NCBI RefSeq assembly: GCF_000192575.1 | Contig: NZ_GL876933.1 | Coordinates: 799,881-863,880, forward strand | DNA from: Novosphingobium nitrogenifigens DSM 19370 | GTDB lineage: Bacteria; Pseudomonadota; Alphaproteobacteria; Sphingomonadales; Sphingomonadaceae | Length of the DNA: 64,000 bases | Direction: 5' to 3' | Shown here: positions 29,341 to 37,930 of the stretch, one piece after another | Layout of the letters: every line of letters starts with the position of its first letter | Numbering within the stretch: position 1 is the stretch's first letter | Made by a program: the position numbers and the translations under genes | Notes under the pieces: generated by a model | Seen by the model: the letters and a program-made list of their open reading frames with translations, nothing else | Database searches by the model: none | What the model was told of the DNA's origin: nothing

Positions 29341-29365
29341 CAGCGAAAGGCGGGCGAGCACGGCG

Positions 29366-29800
29366 ATGCGCGTCGATTTCTATCAATTGACGCGCGATCC
29401 GGCCGAACAGGTCGTGCCGTTGATCGCCCGCAACACGCTCGGCGCGGGCGAGCGGCTGCTGGTCGTGTCCGACGACGAGCAGCAGCTTGCCCGGATCAGC
29501 GCCGGGCTGTGGCAGAAGATCCCCGATTCGTTCCTGGCCCACGGCCTTGCCGGCGGGCCCCACGATGCGCGTCAGCCGATTTTGCTGGGCAAGGCGCCGC
29601 AGGGCGACAACGGTGCGCGGTTCCTGGCGCTGGCCGACGGCGTCTGGCGCGAGAGCGAGGGGATGCAGCGGGTTTTCCTGCTGTTCCCGCCTGAACGGAT
29701 CGACGACGCGCGCCGGACATGGCGCCTGCTCGGCCAGCGTGAGGGCGTCGAGCGCCGATACTGGCGTCAGGACGGCGGAAAATGGCGCGAGGGGCCCTGA
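29366..29800 (+). CDS. holC: DNA polymerase III subunit chi
   Basis: A 144-residue clamp-loader accessory protein that links polymerase III to SSB. The N-terminus MRVDFYQL, the LLVVSDDEQQLARISAGLW core and the DGVWRESEGMQRVFLLFPPE end match HolC. It is placed directly after pepA, as in many proteobacteria. The longer frame from 29156 runs back into pepA and is rejected. Confidence 0.94.
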   Translation: MRVDFYQLTRDPAEQVVPLIARNTLGAGERLLVVSDDEQQLARISAGLWQKIPDSFLAHGLAGGPHDARQPILLGKAPQGDNGARFLALADGVWRESEGMQRVFLLFPPERIDDARRTWRLLGQREGVERRYWRQDGGKWREGP

Positions 29801-29923
29801 GGGGCGGCTCGAAACTCCGGCACAGAAATGTGCCCGTACCTTGCGATTTGGCGGTTTCCCGGGTAGGGGCCCGCGCGACAGCCGACCCTCTTGGCTTCCT
29901 CACCACTTGCAAGGATATTCATC

Positions 29924-30346
29924 ATGGCGGTTACCCGCACGTTCTCGATCATCAAGCCCGATGCCACCCGCCGCAACCTGACCGGCGCCGTGACCAAGAT
30001 GCTTGAAGAAGCCGGCCTGCGCGTGGTCGCTTCGAAGCGTATCCAGATGAGCCGCGAACAGGCTGAAGGCTTCTACGCCGTTCACAAGGAACGCCCCTTC
30101 TTCAACGACCTCGTCGAATTCATGATCTCGGGCCCGGTCGTCGTGCAGGTTCTCGAAGGTGAAGACGCCGTGAAGCGCAACCGCGACATCATGGGCGCCA
30201 CCAACCCGGCCAATGCCGACGCAGGCACCATCCGCAAGGAACTGGCCGAATCGATCGAAGCCAACTCGGTCCACGGTTCGGACTCGGAAGAAAACGCCGC
30301 GATCGAAATCGCGTACTTCTTCAAGCCGGAAGAAATCGTCGGCTGA
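29924..30346 (+). CDS. ndk: Nucleoside diphosphate kinase
   Basis: A 140-residue kinase that equilibrates nucleoside di- and triphosphates by a phosphohistidine. It has [16 protein letters not shown], the [15 protein letters not shown] segment and the active-site NSVHGSDS with His117. AAGGA precedes ATG 29924. A bidirectional hairpin closes it from the convergent MFS gene. Confidence 0.98.
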   Translation: MAVTRTFSIIKPDATRRNLTGAVTKMLEEAGLRVVASKRIQMSREQAEGFYAVHKERPFFNDLVEFMISGPVVVQVLEGEDAVKRNRDIMGATNPANADAGTIRKELAESIEANSVHGSDSEENAAIEIAYFFKPEEIVG

Positions 30347-30356
30347 TTTTGTCGGG

Positions 30357-30388
30357 CGGGCGGGGGTCATCTCCCGCCCGTCGATTTT
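30357..30388. terminator. Bidirectional terminator between ndk and MFS gene
   Basis: CGGGCGGG / CCCGCCCG (30357-30364 and 30373-30380) forms an 8-bp GC stem followed by TCGATTTT on the plus strand, and preceded by TGATTTTGT, which gives a T/A-rich flank for both directions. Confidence 0.7.
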
Positions 30389-30422
30389 CCGGTCCGGCGG
30401 GTGGCGATCCGAGACTGGAGTT

Positions 30423-31586
30423 TCAGGCGGTTTCGGCCCCCTGTTCCGATCCATGCGGGACCGCGTACCACCGCGTGAGCATGGCCGTGACGCTCGCTAC
30501 ACCTCCCAATCCGGCAAGAATGGGCAAGGCATAGCCTGCGCCCGCTGCCAGTGCGCCTGCCGCGATCACGCAGGCGAGTGCGCTGCCCAGATCCCAGCTG
30601 GCCTCGGTCGCCATCGCAAAGCGCAAGGGGCAGGCCGAACGGCGCGCCATGGCATAGAGCGGCGCGAGCAAGGCGACCTGGGTGATCGGCGTGACGAGGG
30701 CCCCAAGGGCTGTCGCGGCAATCGCGGCCCACGGCGTGCGATAGGCCGCCGCCTTGGCAAGGACGGCGATGGCTGCGCAGCCATAGGCGATCAGCACGGT
30801 CGTCCGCCCTTTGCCCGCATCGATATGGCGCCCGATCAACAGGCTGGCGAGTGTCGCACAAATCCCGGCCAGTGCCATCGCCCCGCCAAAGGCATCGAAC
30901 CGCTGGCCCAGCGATACGAACAGGGCAAGGTTCCACACCACGTTGACCGCGCCCGAATGCAGACCTTCGCTGAAATAGAGCGGGCGGGCAAAGCGCACGA
31001 CCGCACGGTCCATTTCCGCAGTGGCAGCGACCCCGGCGGGCGGAGCGGAAAGCAGGGGCCATGCCGCCGCCAGCTGGATCCCCGCGATCAGGGCAAAACC
31101 GGAAAAGGGATCGAGGCGCCCGTGCATGAAACCGCCCAGCAGCGGGGCGATCACCGAAACGGCCGCTGTTGCTGCCTGTTGCAGGCTGACTTGTCGCCCG
31201 CGCGCGCCGCTTTGCGCGATCGCGGCGTTATAGGCGTGCCAGGCGGTCCAGTAGAGCACGCTGCCCAGTCCCATGGTCACGACATGGGCGACCAGCATGG
31301 CGTCGGCATGATGAACCATGCCGAGCAGGACATAGGACAGCGCCCGGACCGCGATCCCGACCAGCAGGACCCGGTGCAGTCCGATGCGCAGCGCCAGCGG
31401 CAGGACCATCGCCCGCATGGCAAAGCGGGACAGGACCATGCCCGCAAAGGCAAGGATCGCCAGGGGTTGCGACACGCCCTGCCGGACGAGGAAAGCCGAA
31501 ATGAACAGTCCGCCGGTATTCTCGGCCAGTGCCTGAAGCGCGCTGTGTACCGTGATCGGGCCGAGGGAGGCCCGACGGGTGCTCAT
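30423..31586 (-). CDS. MFS transporter
   Basis: A 387-residue major facilitator protein with about 12 hydrophobic segments. The early GGLFISAFLVRQGVSQPLAI and later loops rich in basic residues (LLIGRHIDAGKGRTTVLIA) fit MFS permeases. No substrate-defining motif stands out. Its ATG overlaps the purN stop (ATGA), so it is coupled to purine-synthesis genes, which hints at a purine, nucleoside or one-carbon-related substrate; that is inference only. Confidence 0.85.
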   Translation of the reverse strand: MSTRRASLGPITVHSALQALAENTGGLFISAFLVRQGVSQPLAILAFAGMVLSRFAMRAMVLPLALRIGLHRVLLVGIAVRALSYVLLGMVHHADAMLVAHVVTMGLGSVLYWTAWHAYNAAIAQSGARGRQVSLQQAATAAVSVIAPLLGGFMHGRLDPFSGFALIAGIQLAAAWPLLSAPPAGVAATAEMDRAVVRFARPLYFSEGLHSGAVNVVWNLALFVSLGQRFDAFGGAMALAGICATLASLLIGRHIDAGKGRTTVLIAYGCAAIAVLAKAAAYRTPWAAIAATALGALVTPITQVALLAPLYAMARRSACPLRFAMATEASWDLGSALACVIAAGALAAGAGYALPILAGLGGVASVTAMLTRWYAVPHGSEQGAETA

Positions 31587-32179
31587 TCGGCAGGAGCCGT
31601 TTCGCCCGCGACAAGCGCGGCAAGGCAGCGCGAATAGAGCTGGTGTTCGGCAAACAGCACACGTGCGGCGAGGGCGTCGGGCGTGTCGCCGGGCAGGATC
31701 GCGACCGGGATCTGGCCCAGCACCGGCCCGTCGTCGAGCGCGGGGGTGACCAGATGGACGGTGCAGCCGCCATGGCTGTCCCCGGCTGCAATCGCCCGGG
31801 CGTGCGTGTCGAGCCCCTTGTAGTTGGGCAACAGCGAGGGGTGGATATTGACCATGCGGCCTTCCCAGCGGGCGACGAAGCCTTCGCTCAGGATGCGCAT
31901 ATATCCCGCAAGCGCGATGAAGCGTGCGCCCGAGGCGAGAACTGCCGCTTCCATCGCGGCGTCATGCTCGGCGCGGGGCACGCCCTTGTGCGGCAGGGCG
32001 AAGGTCGGAACGCCTTCGGCGGCGGCCAGACGCAGGCCACCTGCCTCGGGATTGTTCGAGAGGACCAGCACGATCTCGTAAGGGCAATCGGGCAGGCGGC
32101 TGGCATAGAGCAAGGCCGCCATGTTGGTGCCGCCGCCCGAAACGAAGACCGCGACGGGAACGCGGCCTTCTTCCTTCAC
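31583..32179 (-). CDS. purN: Phosphoribosylglycinamide formyltransferase PurN
   Basis: A 198-residue enzyme that formylates GAR with 10-formyl-THF in purine synthesis. VAVFVSGGGTNMAALLYAS, the substrate motif GYMRILSE, the catalytic signature MVNIHPSLLPNYKG and the Asp in TPALDDGP are present. The start is uncertain: I take GTG 32179, which gives a normal N-terminus; a TTG at 32194 overlapping purM is an alternative. There is no clear ribosome binding site for either. Order purM-purN is standard. Confidence 0.93.
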   Translation of the reverse strand: MKEEGRVPVAVFVSGGGTNMAALLYASRLPDCPYEIVLVLSNNPEAGGLRLAAAEGVPTFALPHKGVPRAEHDAAMEAAVLASGARFIALAGYMRILSEGFVARWEGRMVNIHPSLLPNYKGLDTHARAIAAGDSHGGCTVHLVTPALDDGPVLGQIPVAILPGDTPDALAARVLFAEHQLYSRCLAALVAGETAPAE

Positions 32180-32186
32180 AACGGTA

Positions 32187-33293
32187 TCAGGCAAGATGGA
32201 CGGCTTCCCATGCGGCCCGGGCGGACCAGGTTTCGTCGCTGCCGGTGACGGTGCAGCCGCGTTCGCCCGGCACGATTTCGCCGATGGTGAAGACGGTTTC
32301 GCCCGCCGCCGCCAGATCGGCGGCCAGCGTTGCCGCTTCGTCGGGCGCAACCGCCAAGACCATGCCGATGCCGCAGTTGAACGTGCGCGCCATTTCACCC
32401 GGCTCGATGTTCCCCTGTGCCTGAAGGAAGGCCATCAGGCGCGGCTGTTCCCAGGCATCGGCATCGATTCGCGCGTGGAGCCCCTTGGGCAGGACCCGGG
32501 GCACGTTTTCGAGCAGGCCGCCGCCGGTGATGTGGGCGAGGGCATGGATGCGCCCGGCGCGGATGAAGGGAAGCAGGCTCTTCACATAGATGCGCGTGGG
32601 TTCGATCAGGTGATCGATCAGCAGGCGTTCCATGTCGAACAGGGCGGGGCGGTCGAGCTTCCAGCCCTTGTCCGCGGCAAGACGGCGGACCAGCGAATAG
32701 CCGTTGGAATGGACGCCCGAGGAAGCAAGGCCGAGCAGGACGTCACCGGCAGCGACGCGGTCCCCGGTCAATTGTTCGCCGCGTTCGACCGCGCCGACGC
32801 AGAAACCGGCAAGGTCATAGTCGCCGTCGGCATACATGCCGGGCATTTCGGCGGTTTCCCCGCCGATCAGGGCGCATCCGGCGATCCGGCAGCCTTCGGC
32901 GATCCCGGCGATCACGCGTTCGGCAACGCCGTTGTCGAGCCGCCCGGTGGCGAAATAGTCGAGGAAGAACAGCGGTTCGGCGCCCTGCACGATCAGGTCG
33001 TTGACGCACATGGCGACAAGGTCGATGCCGATGCGGTCGTGACGGTCGTGATCGATCGCCAGTTTCACCTTGGTGCCAACGCCATCGTTGCCCGCGACCA
33101 GCAGCGGATCCTTGTACCCTGCGGCGCGCAGGTCGAAGAATCCGCCAAAGCCGCCCAGTTCGGCGTCGGCGCCGGGGCGTGCGGTGGCTCGGGCGAGCGG
33201 GCCGATGGCTTTCACCAGGGCGTTGCCCGCGGCGATGTTCACGCCGGCCTTGGCGTAGCTGTAGCTCTCGTTGCTGTCGGTTTCGGATGCCAT
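32187..33293 (-). CDS. purM: Phosphoribosylformylglycinamidine cyclo-ligase PurM
   Basis: A 368-residue ATP-dependent enzyme making AIR from FGAM. Key segments are [71 protein letters not shown], and [16 protein letters not shown]. It is the first gene of purM-purN-MFS. The upstream 116 bases separate it from the divergent DUF2066-like gene and hold both promoters. Confidence 0.97.
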   Translation of the reverse strand: MASETDSNESYSYAKAGVNIAAGNALVKAIGPLARATARPGADAELGGFGGFFDLRAAGYKDPLLVAGNDGVGTKVKLAIDHDRHDRIGIDLVAMCVNDLIVQGAEPLFFLDYFATGRLDNGVAERVIAGIAEGCRIAGCALIGGETAEMPGMYADGDYDLAGFCVGAVERGEQLTGDRVAAGDVLLGLASSGVHSNGYSLVRRLAADKGWKLDRPALFDMERLLIDHLIEPTRIYVKSLLPFIRAGRIHALAHITGGGLLENVPRVLPKGLHARIDADAWEQPRLMAFLQAQGNIEPGEMARTFNCGIGMVLAVAPDEAATLAADLAAAGETVFTIGEIVPGERGCTVTGSDETWSARAAWEAVHLA

Positions 33294-33409
33294 GGCGCTC
33301 GCCCCTATCGCTTTCCCGCTTGGATTTCCACTTGCCTTTGGGCAAAAGCGGCTCCCGTCAACCCGGCGCTTGCAATTGCGGCGTCCCTTCTTGCCCTTTG
33401 GGAGTTCGC

Positions 33410-34681
33410 TTGGCCCTCGTGAGCCCTCAGTCCAGCCCGACTCCCAGCCCGATTCGTCGTCGCCGACTCGCCTTTCTCGGGGCGGGAGCGCTGGTGCTGG
33501 GAATCGGGGGGGCGATCGTGTGGGCCCAGATCGAAGGCGATCGCGGGATCGCGCCGGTCGCCAGCACCGGCGATTTCGAAGTCGGCGGGATCGAGGTCAA
33601 CACGACCGGCAAGGGACCGGAGGAAGCGCGCGACGCCGGGTATCGCCAGGCGACCCGGCTTGCCTGGGAAAAGTTGTGGACCCAGCGTGGGCGGGGCGGC
33701 CCTGCGCCCGCGCTCGACGACGGCACGCTCTCGGGCATGGTTTCGGCGATTTCGGTCGAGCACGAGGAAATCGGTCCCCATCGCTATGTCGCGAAACTGG
33801 GCGTGGTTTTCGATCGCGGTCGCGCGGCAGGCTATCTCGGGCTGCAAGGGGGCGGGACTCGCTCGGCGCCCTTGCTGGTCATTCCCCTGATCAACCAGGG
33901 CGGCGTGGCGAGCGTTTTTGAAACGCGCACGCCCTGGCAAAAGGCCTGGGCCGATTTCCACACCGGCGAAAGCGTGATCGACTATGTCCGCCCGAACGGC
34001 AGCGGGGCGGACGGCTTGTTGCTCGACGCGGGACAAGTCGGTCGGCGCAGCCGCAACTGGTGGCGCACGATTCTCGACCAGTACGGCGCCGAAGACGTGC
34101 TGATCCCGATTGCCCGGCTCGAACGGCAATGGCCGGGCGGTCCGGTCAAGGGGACGTTCGTCGCCCGCTATGGCCCGGATAATCGTTTCCTCGGCAGTTT
34201 CGAACTGACTGCGGCGAACGAGGACCAGCTTCCCGCGATGCTGTCCGAAGCGGTCAAGCGAATCGATACGATCTATGCCGCCGCTCTGGCGCAGGGGCAG
34301 TTGCGTCCCGATCCCTCGCTCAACAGCCAGCCGCAGATCGATCCCAAGCTGATCAATGCGATCGTCGACAAGCTGGGACCGCCGCCGGGACTGTCGGGCG
34401 GTACGCGCGATGCGGCTCCGGCCGCTGCCGTCAGCGGTGCGACCGGTCCCTCGATCCAGGTCCAGTTCGCCAGTCCCGATGCAGGCGCGGTCGATGCCGC
34501 ATTGGCGGCGGTGCGCGGCGTGCCCGGCGTTCAGGGGGCTGCGACCTCGTCGCTTGCCCTTGGCGGGGTTTCGGTCATGCGCGTCGGCTATGGGGGCGAT
34601 CTCGAGGCACTGGCCGCCGCATTGCGCGCGCAAGGGTGGAAAGTGACGCAGGGCGCAGGCGTCCTGATGATCCGTCGTTGA
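33410..34681 (+). CDS. DUF2066-like / HMA-fold-containing membrane-anchored protein
   Basis: A 423-residue protein with one N-terminal helix ([19 protein letters not shown]), an extracytoplasmic domain rich in Arg/Trp segments ([31 protein letters not shown]) that looks like DUF2066, and a C-terminal ferredoxin-like module (about 345-423) of heavy-metal-associated shape but without a CxxC. The start is a TTG at 33410 with GGGAG 5 bases before it; GTG 33419 is the alternative. It lies just upstream of hdaA, the usual place of DUF2066 genes in alphaproteobacteria. Function unknown. Confidence 0.75.
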   Translation: MALVSPQSSPTPSPIRRRRLAFLGAGALVLGIGGAIVWAQIEGDRGIAPVASTGDFEVGGIEVNTTGKGPEEARDAGYRQATRLAWEKLWTQRGRGGPAPALDDGTLSGMVSAISVEHEEIGPHRYVAKLGVVFDRGRAAGYLGLQGGGTRSAPLLVIPLINQGGVASVFETRTPWQKAWADFHTGESVIDYVRPNGSGADGLLLDAGQVGRRSRNWWRTILDQYGAEDVLIPIARLERQWPGGPVKGTFVARYGPDNRFLGSFELTAANEDQLPAMLSEAVKRIDTIYAAALAQGQLRPDPSLNSQPQIDPKLINAIVDKLGPPPGLSGGTRDAAPAAAVSGATGPSIQVQFASPDAGAVDAALAAVRGVPGVQGAATSSLALGGVSVMRVGYGGDLEALAAALRAQGWKVTQGAGVLMIRR

Positions 34682-34756
34682 TCGGGCCCCAGGGATTCGG
34701 TCACAGGCAGGCTCAAGAATTTCAGAATGTCGCGTGATGTCGAAAGTCATGGGGGT

Positions 34757-35395
34757 ATGACCCAGATCGCGCTGCCTCTCGAACTGGCCGGGGGCGGGGA
34801 AATCATTGTCGGCGGTCCGTCGCTCCATGCCGTTTTCGCCGCGCTGCAGGCGCCCGAGACGTGGCCCTATCGCACTGCCGTGCTCAGCGGGCCGCCGCGT
34901 TCGGGCAAGAGCCTGCTCGCGCGTTGGTTCGTTTCGAGCGGGCAGGGTGATGCGCTCGACGATGCCGACCGTCTGCCCGAAGTCGAAGTCTTTCACCGCT
35001 GGAACCGGGCGCAGGCCGACGGTCGCCCGCTTCTGCTGGTGTCGCGCCAACCGGTCGTGGCGGGGGGGGACGGCTGGCGCATTACTCTGCCGGATCTGGC
35101 CTCGCGCCTTGGGGCGGCCCTGCCGCTGGCGATCGGGGCGCCCGACGACATCCTTTTGCGCGCTCTGGTCGAGGAACATGCGCGGCGACGCGGGCTGATG
35201 ATCGGGGAAAGCGTGCTCGACTGGCTGCTGCCCCGGATCGAGCGCAGTCATGCCGCCGCCGAAGCGCTGGTGGCGACGATCGACCGCCTTTCGCTCGAAC
35301 GCAAGGCGCCTGTCACGCTGGCGCTGGTCCGGGACGCTCTCGCCGGGCGCGTGCACGGAAATGCGGATGGCCATTGGCAACCGAGACTCCTATAA
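34757..35395 (+). CDS. hdaA: DnaA regulatory inactivator HdaA
   Basis: A 212-residue AAA+ protein that with the loaded beta clamp promotes hydrolysis of DnaA-ATP and blocks re-initiation. A clamp-binding motif, QIALPLEL, is at the extreme N-terminus. Walker A is GPPRSGKSL (about residue 43). The acidic Walker B region is the shortened LDDADRLPEVEVFHRWNRA. A DnaA-type lid region with Arg-rich helices follows. ATG 34757 was chosen because it places the clamp motif at residues 3-10, with GGGGGT upstream; ATG 34727 is in frame. Confidence 0.92.
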   Translation: MTQIALPLELAGGGEIIVGGPSLHAVFAALQAPETWPYRTAVLSGPPRSGKSLLARWFVSSGQGDALDDADRLPEVEVFHRWNRAQADGRPLLLVSRQPVVAGGDGWRITLPDLASRLGAALPLAIGAPDDILLRALVEEHARRRGLMIGESVLDWLLPRIERSHAAAEALVATIDRLSLERKAPVTLALVRDALAGRVHGNADGHWQPRLL

Positions 35396-35422
35396 CCATA
35401 TCTCTTGCACATATGAGTCCTT

Positions 35423-35446
35423 GCCGCTTTGCGGCGGGGCGTTTTT
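35423..35446 (+). terminator. Possible terminator after hdaA
   Basis: GCCGC-TTT-GCGGC forms a 5-bp GC stem, followed by GGGGCGTTTTT. It lies between hdaA and cysE. The stem is short and the T run is 10 bases off, so it is only a candidate. Confidence 0.4.
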
Positions 35447-35476
35447 GCAAGAGCCAAGGAGCAGGGAGAGCGTTCG

Positions 35477-36217
35477 ATGTTCGGCCGTCTCGTCACCTAT
35501 CTGGATTCAGTGCGCGCGCGCGATCCTTCGCCGCGATCGCGCTGGGAAATCCTGCTGTACCCCGGCGTCTGGGCCTTGGGGTTCCATCGCGTCGCCCATT
35601 GGCTGTTCGAGGCGGAACTCTATTTCCTCGCCCGCGCGGTCAATCACCTCTCGCGGTTCCTGACCGCGATCGACATTCACCCCGGCGCCAGGATCGGTCG
35701 TAACTTCTTCATCGATCACGGCTTTACCGTGATCGGCGAAACGGCGGAAATCGGCGACAATGTCACGATCTACCAATGCGTCACGCTGGGCGGTACCAAT
35801 CCGGCGAACGGCATCGCGGGCAAGCGCCATCCCACTTTGTGCGACAACGTCATTCTGGGCTCGGGTGCGCAAGTGCTGGGGCCGATCACGGTCGGTGCGC
35901 GCGCACGGGTCGGCGCCAATGCCGTCGTGACCGAGGATGTACCCGAAGGCGCGACCATGATCGGGCTCAAGGCCCGCTCGACGCTGGTTCCGGCCGAAAC
36001 CTGGCTGCGCGAATTCCTGCCTTACGGGACGCCGTGCCGCGAACCGTGCGAGCCTTCGGGCAATTCACGTCTTGACCAGATGGAGTCCGAACTCGCGGCG
36101 TTGCGCGCGGAACTGGCCGAATTGCGCCAACGCGGTGATGCCAGCCAGGACAATGATGGCCAGGATAATGATGGGCGGAACGACGATGGGGCCGGACGGC
36201 GGAGGGTTCGCTTCTGA
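35477..36217 (+). CDS. cysE: Serine O-acetyltransferase
   Basis: A 246-residue enzyme that makes O-acetylserine, the acceptor for cysteine synthesis. Left-handed beta-helix hexapeptides span about 65-165: IDIHPGARIGRNFFIDHGFTVIGETAEIG with the active-site DHG, then VTLGGTNPANGIAGKRHPTL and GANAVVTEDVPEGAT. It is of the short EpsC/SrpH type. The last 40 residues are unusual: a short heptad-like coiled segment (ELAALRAELAELRQR) and then a low-complexity Asp/Asn/Gly tail ending GAGRRRVRF. RBS GGGAGAG fits ATG 35477. Confidence 0.94.
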   Translation: MFGRLVTYLDSVRARDPSPRSRWEILLYPGVWALGFHRVAHWLFEAELYFLARAVNHLSRFLTAIDIHPGARIGRNFFIDHGFTVIGETAEIGDNVTIYQCVTLGGTNPANGIAGKRHPTLCDNVILGSGAQVLGPITVGARARVGANAVVTEDVPEGATMIGLKARSTLVPAETWLREFLPYGTPCREPCEPSGNSRLDQMESELAALRAELAELRQRGDASQDNDGQDNDGRNDDGAGRRRVRF

Positions 36218-36258
36218 GCGCGCCGGGCGGCAACGAAGGGCACCCTTCGGCCGGGACC

Positions 36259-36591
36259 GTGGTTCCGTTTCCGCGCAGTGGCGCGGCGCCGCAGACCGCA
36301 TTCGATCGCGGCGAATTCATGCGCATTCTCGACCTTTACGGACGCATGGTCGCGGCGGGGCTATGGCGCGACTATGCCATGACGTTCGACCGTGACGTGG
36401 CAAGTTTCAGCGCGTTCAAGCGCACTGCAGAGCGCCCGACTGCCCGGATCGAGAAGCGTCCGGCCTTGCGCAGCCGACAGGGCATGTGGGCGCTTTATGG
36501 CGAAGCGGGACAGATCCTGAAGCGCGGGCACGACTTGTCGAGCGTGCTGTCCCCGCTCGAACGCAAGCTGCTCAAGATCGTTGCGGAATAG
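36259..36591 (+). CDS. DUF2794 domain protein
   Basis: A 110-residue protein of the alphaproteobacterial DUF2794 family. The matching landmarks are FDRGEFMRILDLYGRMVAAGLWRDYA, FSAFKRTAERPTARIEKRP and GQILKRGHDLSSVLSPLERKLLKI. Function is unknown; the fold is small and soluble. The start is GTG 36259 (VVPFPR in the family); no upstream ATG is in frame. It follows cysE by 41 bases and overlaps a small lipoprotein gene. Confidence 0.85.
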   Translation: MVPFPRSGAAPQTAFDRGEFMRILDLYGRMVAAGLWRDYAMTFDRDVASFSAFKRTAERPTARIEKRPALRSRQGMWALYGEAGQILKRGHDLSSVLSPLERKLLKIVAE

Positions 36592-36922
36592 GATTGCCCT
36601 TGTGGTGGGGGTGCTGGCGGCCGGATGCAGTGCTGCGCCCGAACACAGGCAGGCGGGGCACGGTGGTCCGGTCCATGGTGGTCCGGTCCATGTTGGTCCG
36701 GTCTCGGGCCAACCGGTCCTGCGCGCGCTTTATCGCGACACGGGGCATCGTCTGCTCGTGGTGCTTCCCGATGCCCGGCATCGTGTGCCGCGTGGCGATT
36801 GTGCCGCACCGCTGCTGATCGACGAGGCAAGCGGGCGCGCGCGGCAAGTCACCGCAAACGAAGCCGCCGCCTTGGCGCAACACATGGAACTGGTCGGCGC
36901 GGTCGAGGGAACCTGTCCCTGA
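36581..36922 (+). CDS. Small putative lipoprotein with GGPVH repeats
   Basis: A 113-residue ORF starting at a TTG inside the end of the DUF2794 gene. The N-terminus RIALVVGVLAAGCSAAP reads as a lipoprotein signal with lipobox AAGC (Cys about 16). Residues about 27-44 are four near-repeats of GGPVH/VGPVS. The rest, with two Cys (GDCAAPLLIDE, GTCP), looks like a compact exported domain. I do not recognise a family. The overlap suggests translational coupling. Confidence 0.55.
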   Translation: MRNRIALVVGVLAAGCSAAPEHRQAGHGGPVHGGPVHVGPVSGQPVLRALYRDTGHRLLVVLPDARHRVPRGDCAAPLLIDEASGRARQVTANEAAALAQHMELVGAVEGTCP

Positions 36923-36929
36923 AGGGGGA

Positions 36930-37838
36930 TTACCCCTTCATTGCCGCTTCGATCGCGGACAGGATCGCCTGGCTCTGATGCGCGCCCGACTGCGGCACGA
37001 AATCGCCGCTTCGATCGCTGATCCGTCCCCATTGGGCGGCAAATCCTTCGACCGTGCGGTCTTCGGGGGCAAGGACGAGCGGCGGGTTCATCGTCACCCA
37101 TGCGCTGTGATAGCCGCCCGCACCCGCGCCGATGATGGCATTGGTCGGCGCGTCTTCGGATACCAGGTAGAGCGCGGCGGGAACGACGTTTTCCGGCGCG
37201 AAAAGCTTGAACGCTTCTTCGGGCAGGATGTCTTCGGTCATGCGCGTCGCCGCGACCGGGGCGAGCGTGTTGACCTTGATGTTGTTCTTCGCCCCTTCGA
37301 GATAGAGCGTCTTGGTCAGGCCTGCGAGGCCGAGCTTGGCCGCGCCGTAATTGGCTTGTCCGAAATTGCCGAAAAGCCCGGTGGACGAAGCGGTCATCAG
37401 GATGCGGCCATAATTCTGCTCGCGCATCGTGTCCCACACCGCCTTGGTGGCAAAGGCCGAGCCGATCAGGTGGACTTTGACCACCAGTTCGAAATCGGCC
37501 GGGTCCATCTTGGCAAAGCTCTTGTCGCGCAGGATACCGGCATTGTTGATGAGGACATGGACGCCGCCCCACTTTTCGCGGGTGTGGGCGACCATGGCCT
37601 GCATCTGTTCGAATTCGGTGACCGAGCCGCCGTCGGCGATGGCTTCGCCCCCGGCGGCAAGAATTTCCTCGACCACCCGAAGCGCAGCGTCGGAGGTGCC
37701 GCTGCCGTCGCGTGCGCCGCCCAGATCGTTGACGACCACCTTGGCGCCGCGCCGGGCCAGTTCGAGCGCATAGGCACGGCCCAGGCCTCCGCCCGCGCCG
37801 GTCACGATGGCCACCCGGCCCGCGAACGAAATGGTCAT
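36930..37838 (-). CDS. SDR family oxidoreductase, HSD17B4/(3R)-hydroxyacyl-CoA dehydrogenase-like
   Basis: A 302-residue SDR with TGAGGGLGRAYALELARRGAKVVVNDLGG, the start seen in the N-terminal dehydrogenase domain of peroxisomal multifunctional enzyme 2. It also has NNAGILRDKSFAKM, a catalytic Ser in MTASSTGLFGNFGQ, and YGAAK with Tyr/Lys. The C-terminal ~60 residues have no sterol-carrier or hydratase domain. Likely a 3-hydroxyacyl-CoA or hydroxysteroid dehydrogenase. It carries the same palindromic operator as the SDR at 6.4 kb, 22 bases upstream of ATG 37838, and is convergent with the lipoprotein gene (7-base gap). Confidence 0.9.
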   Translation of the reverse strand: MTISFAGRVAIVTGAGGGLGRAYALELARRGAKVVVNDLGGARDGSGTSDAALRVVEEILAAGGEAIADGGSVTEFEQMQAMVAHTREKWGGVHVLINNAGILRDKSFAKMDPADFELVVKVHLIGSAFATKAVWDTMREQNYGRILMTASSTGLFGNFGQANYGAAKLGLAGLTKTLYLEGAKNNIKVNTLAPVAATRMTEDILPEEAFKLFAPENVVPAALYLVSEDAPTNAIIGAGAGGYHSAWVTMNPPLVLAPEDRTVEGFAAQWGRISDRSGDFVPQSGAHQSQAILSAIEAAMKG

Positions 37839-37859
37839 TCCCCGATCTCCCTCATGCGT

Positions 37860-37875
37860 TTAAGTGCGCGATTAA
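37860..37875. promoter_or_regulatory. Palindromic operator upstream of SDR gene (site 2)
   Basis: TTAAGTGCGCGATTAA shares 13 of 16 bases with the site at 7213-7228 (common core TTAAG-N5-CGATTAA). It lies 22 bases upstream of the SDR start codon, where a repressor would block the promoter or early transcription. TTAA is rare in this GC-rich window. Confidence 0.7.
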
Positions 37876-37930
37876 TGGGGCGTGGGATGCCACGTCGCAG
37901 GCCGAATGGCAATATCGGCGAAGCTGCCGA

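Noticed and set aside
26626..29361. 911-codon frame opposite pepA and lptD
   Set aside because: Antisense to pepA and in another frame of lptD; no recognisable protein features.
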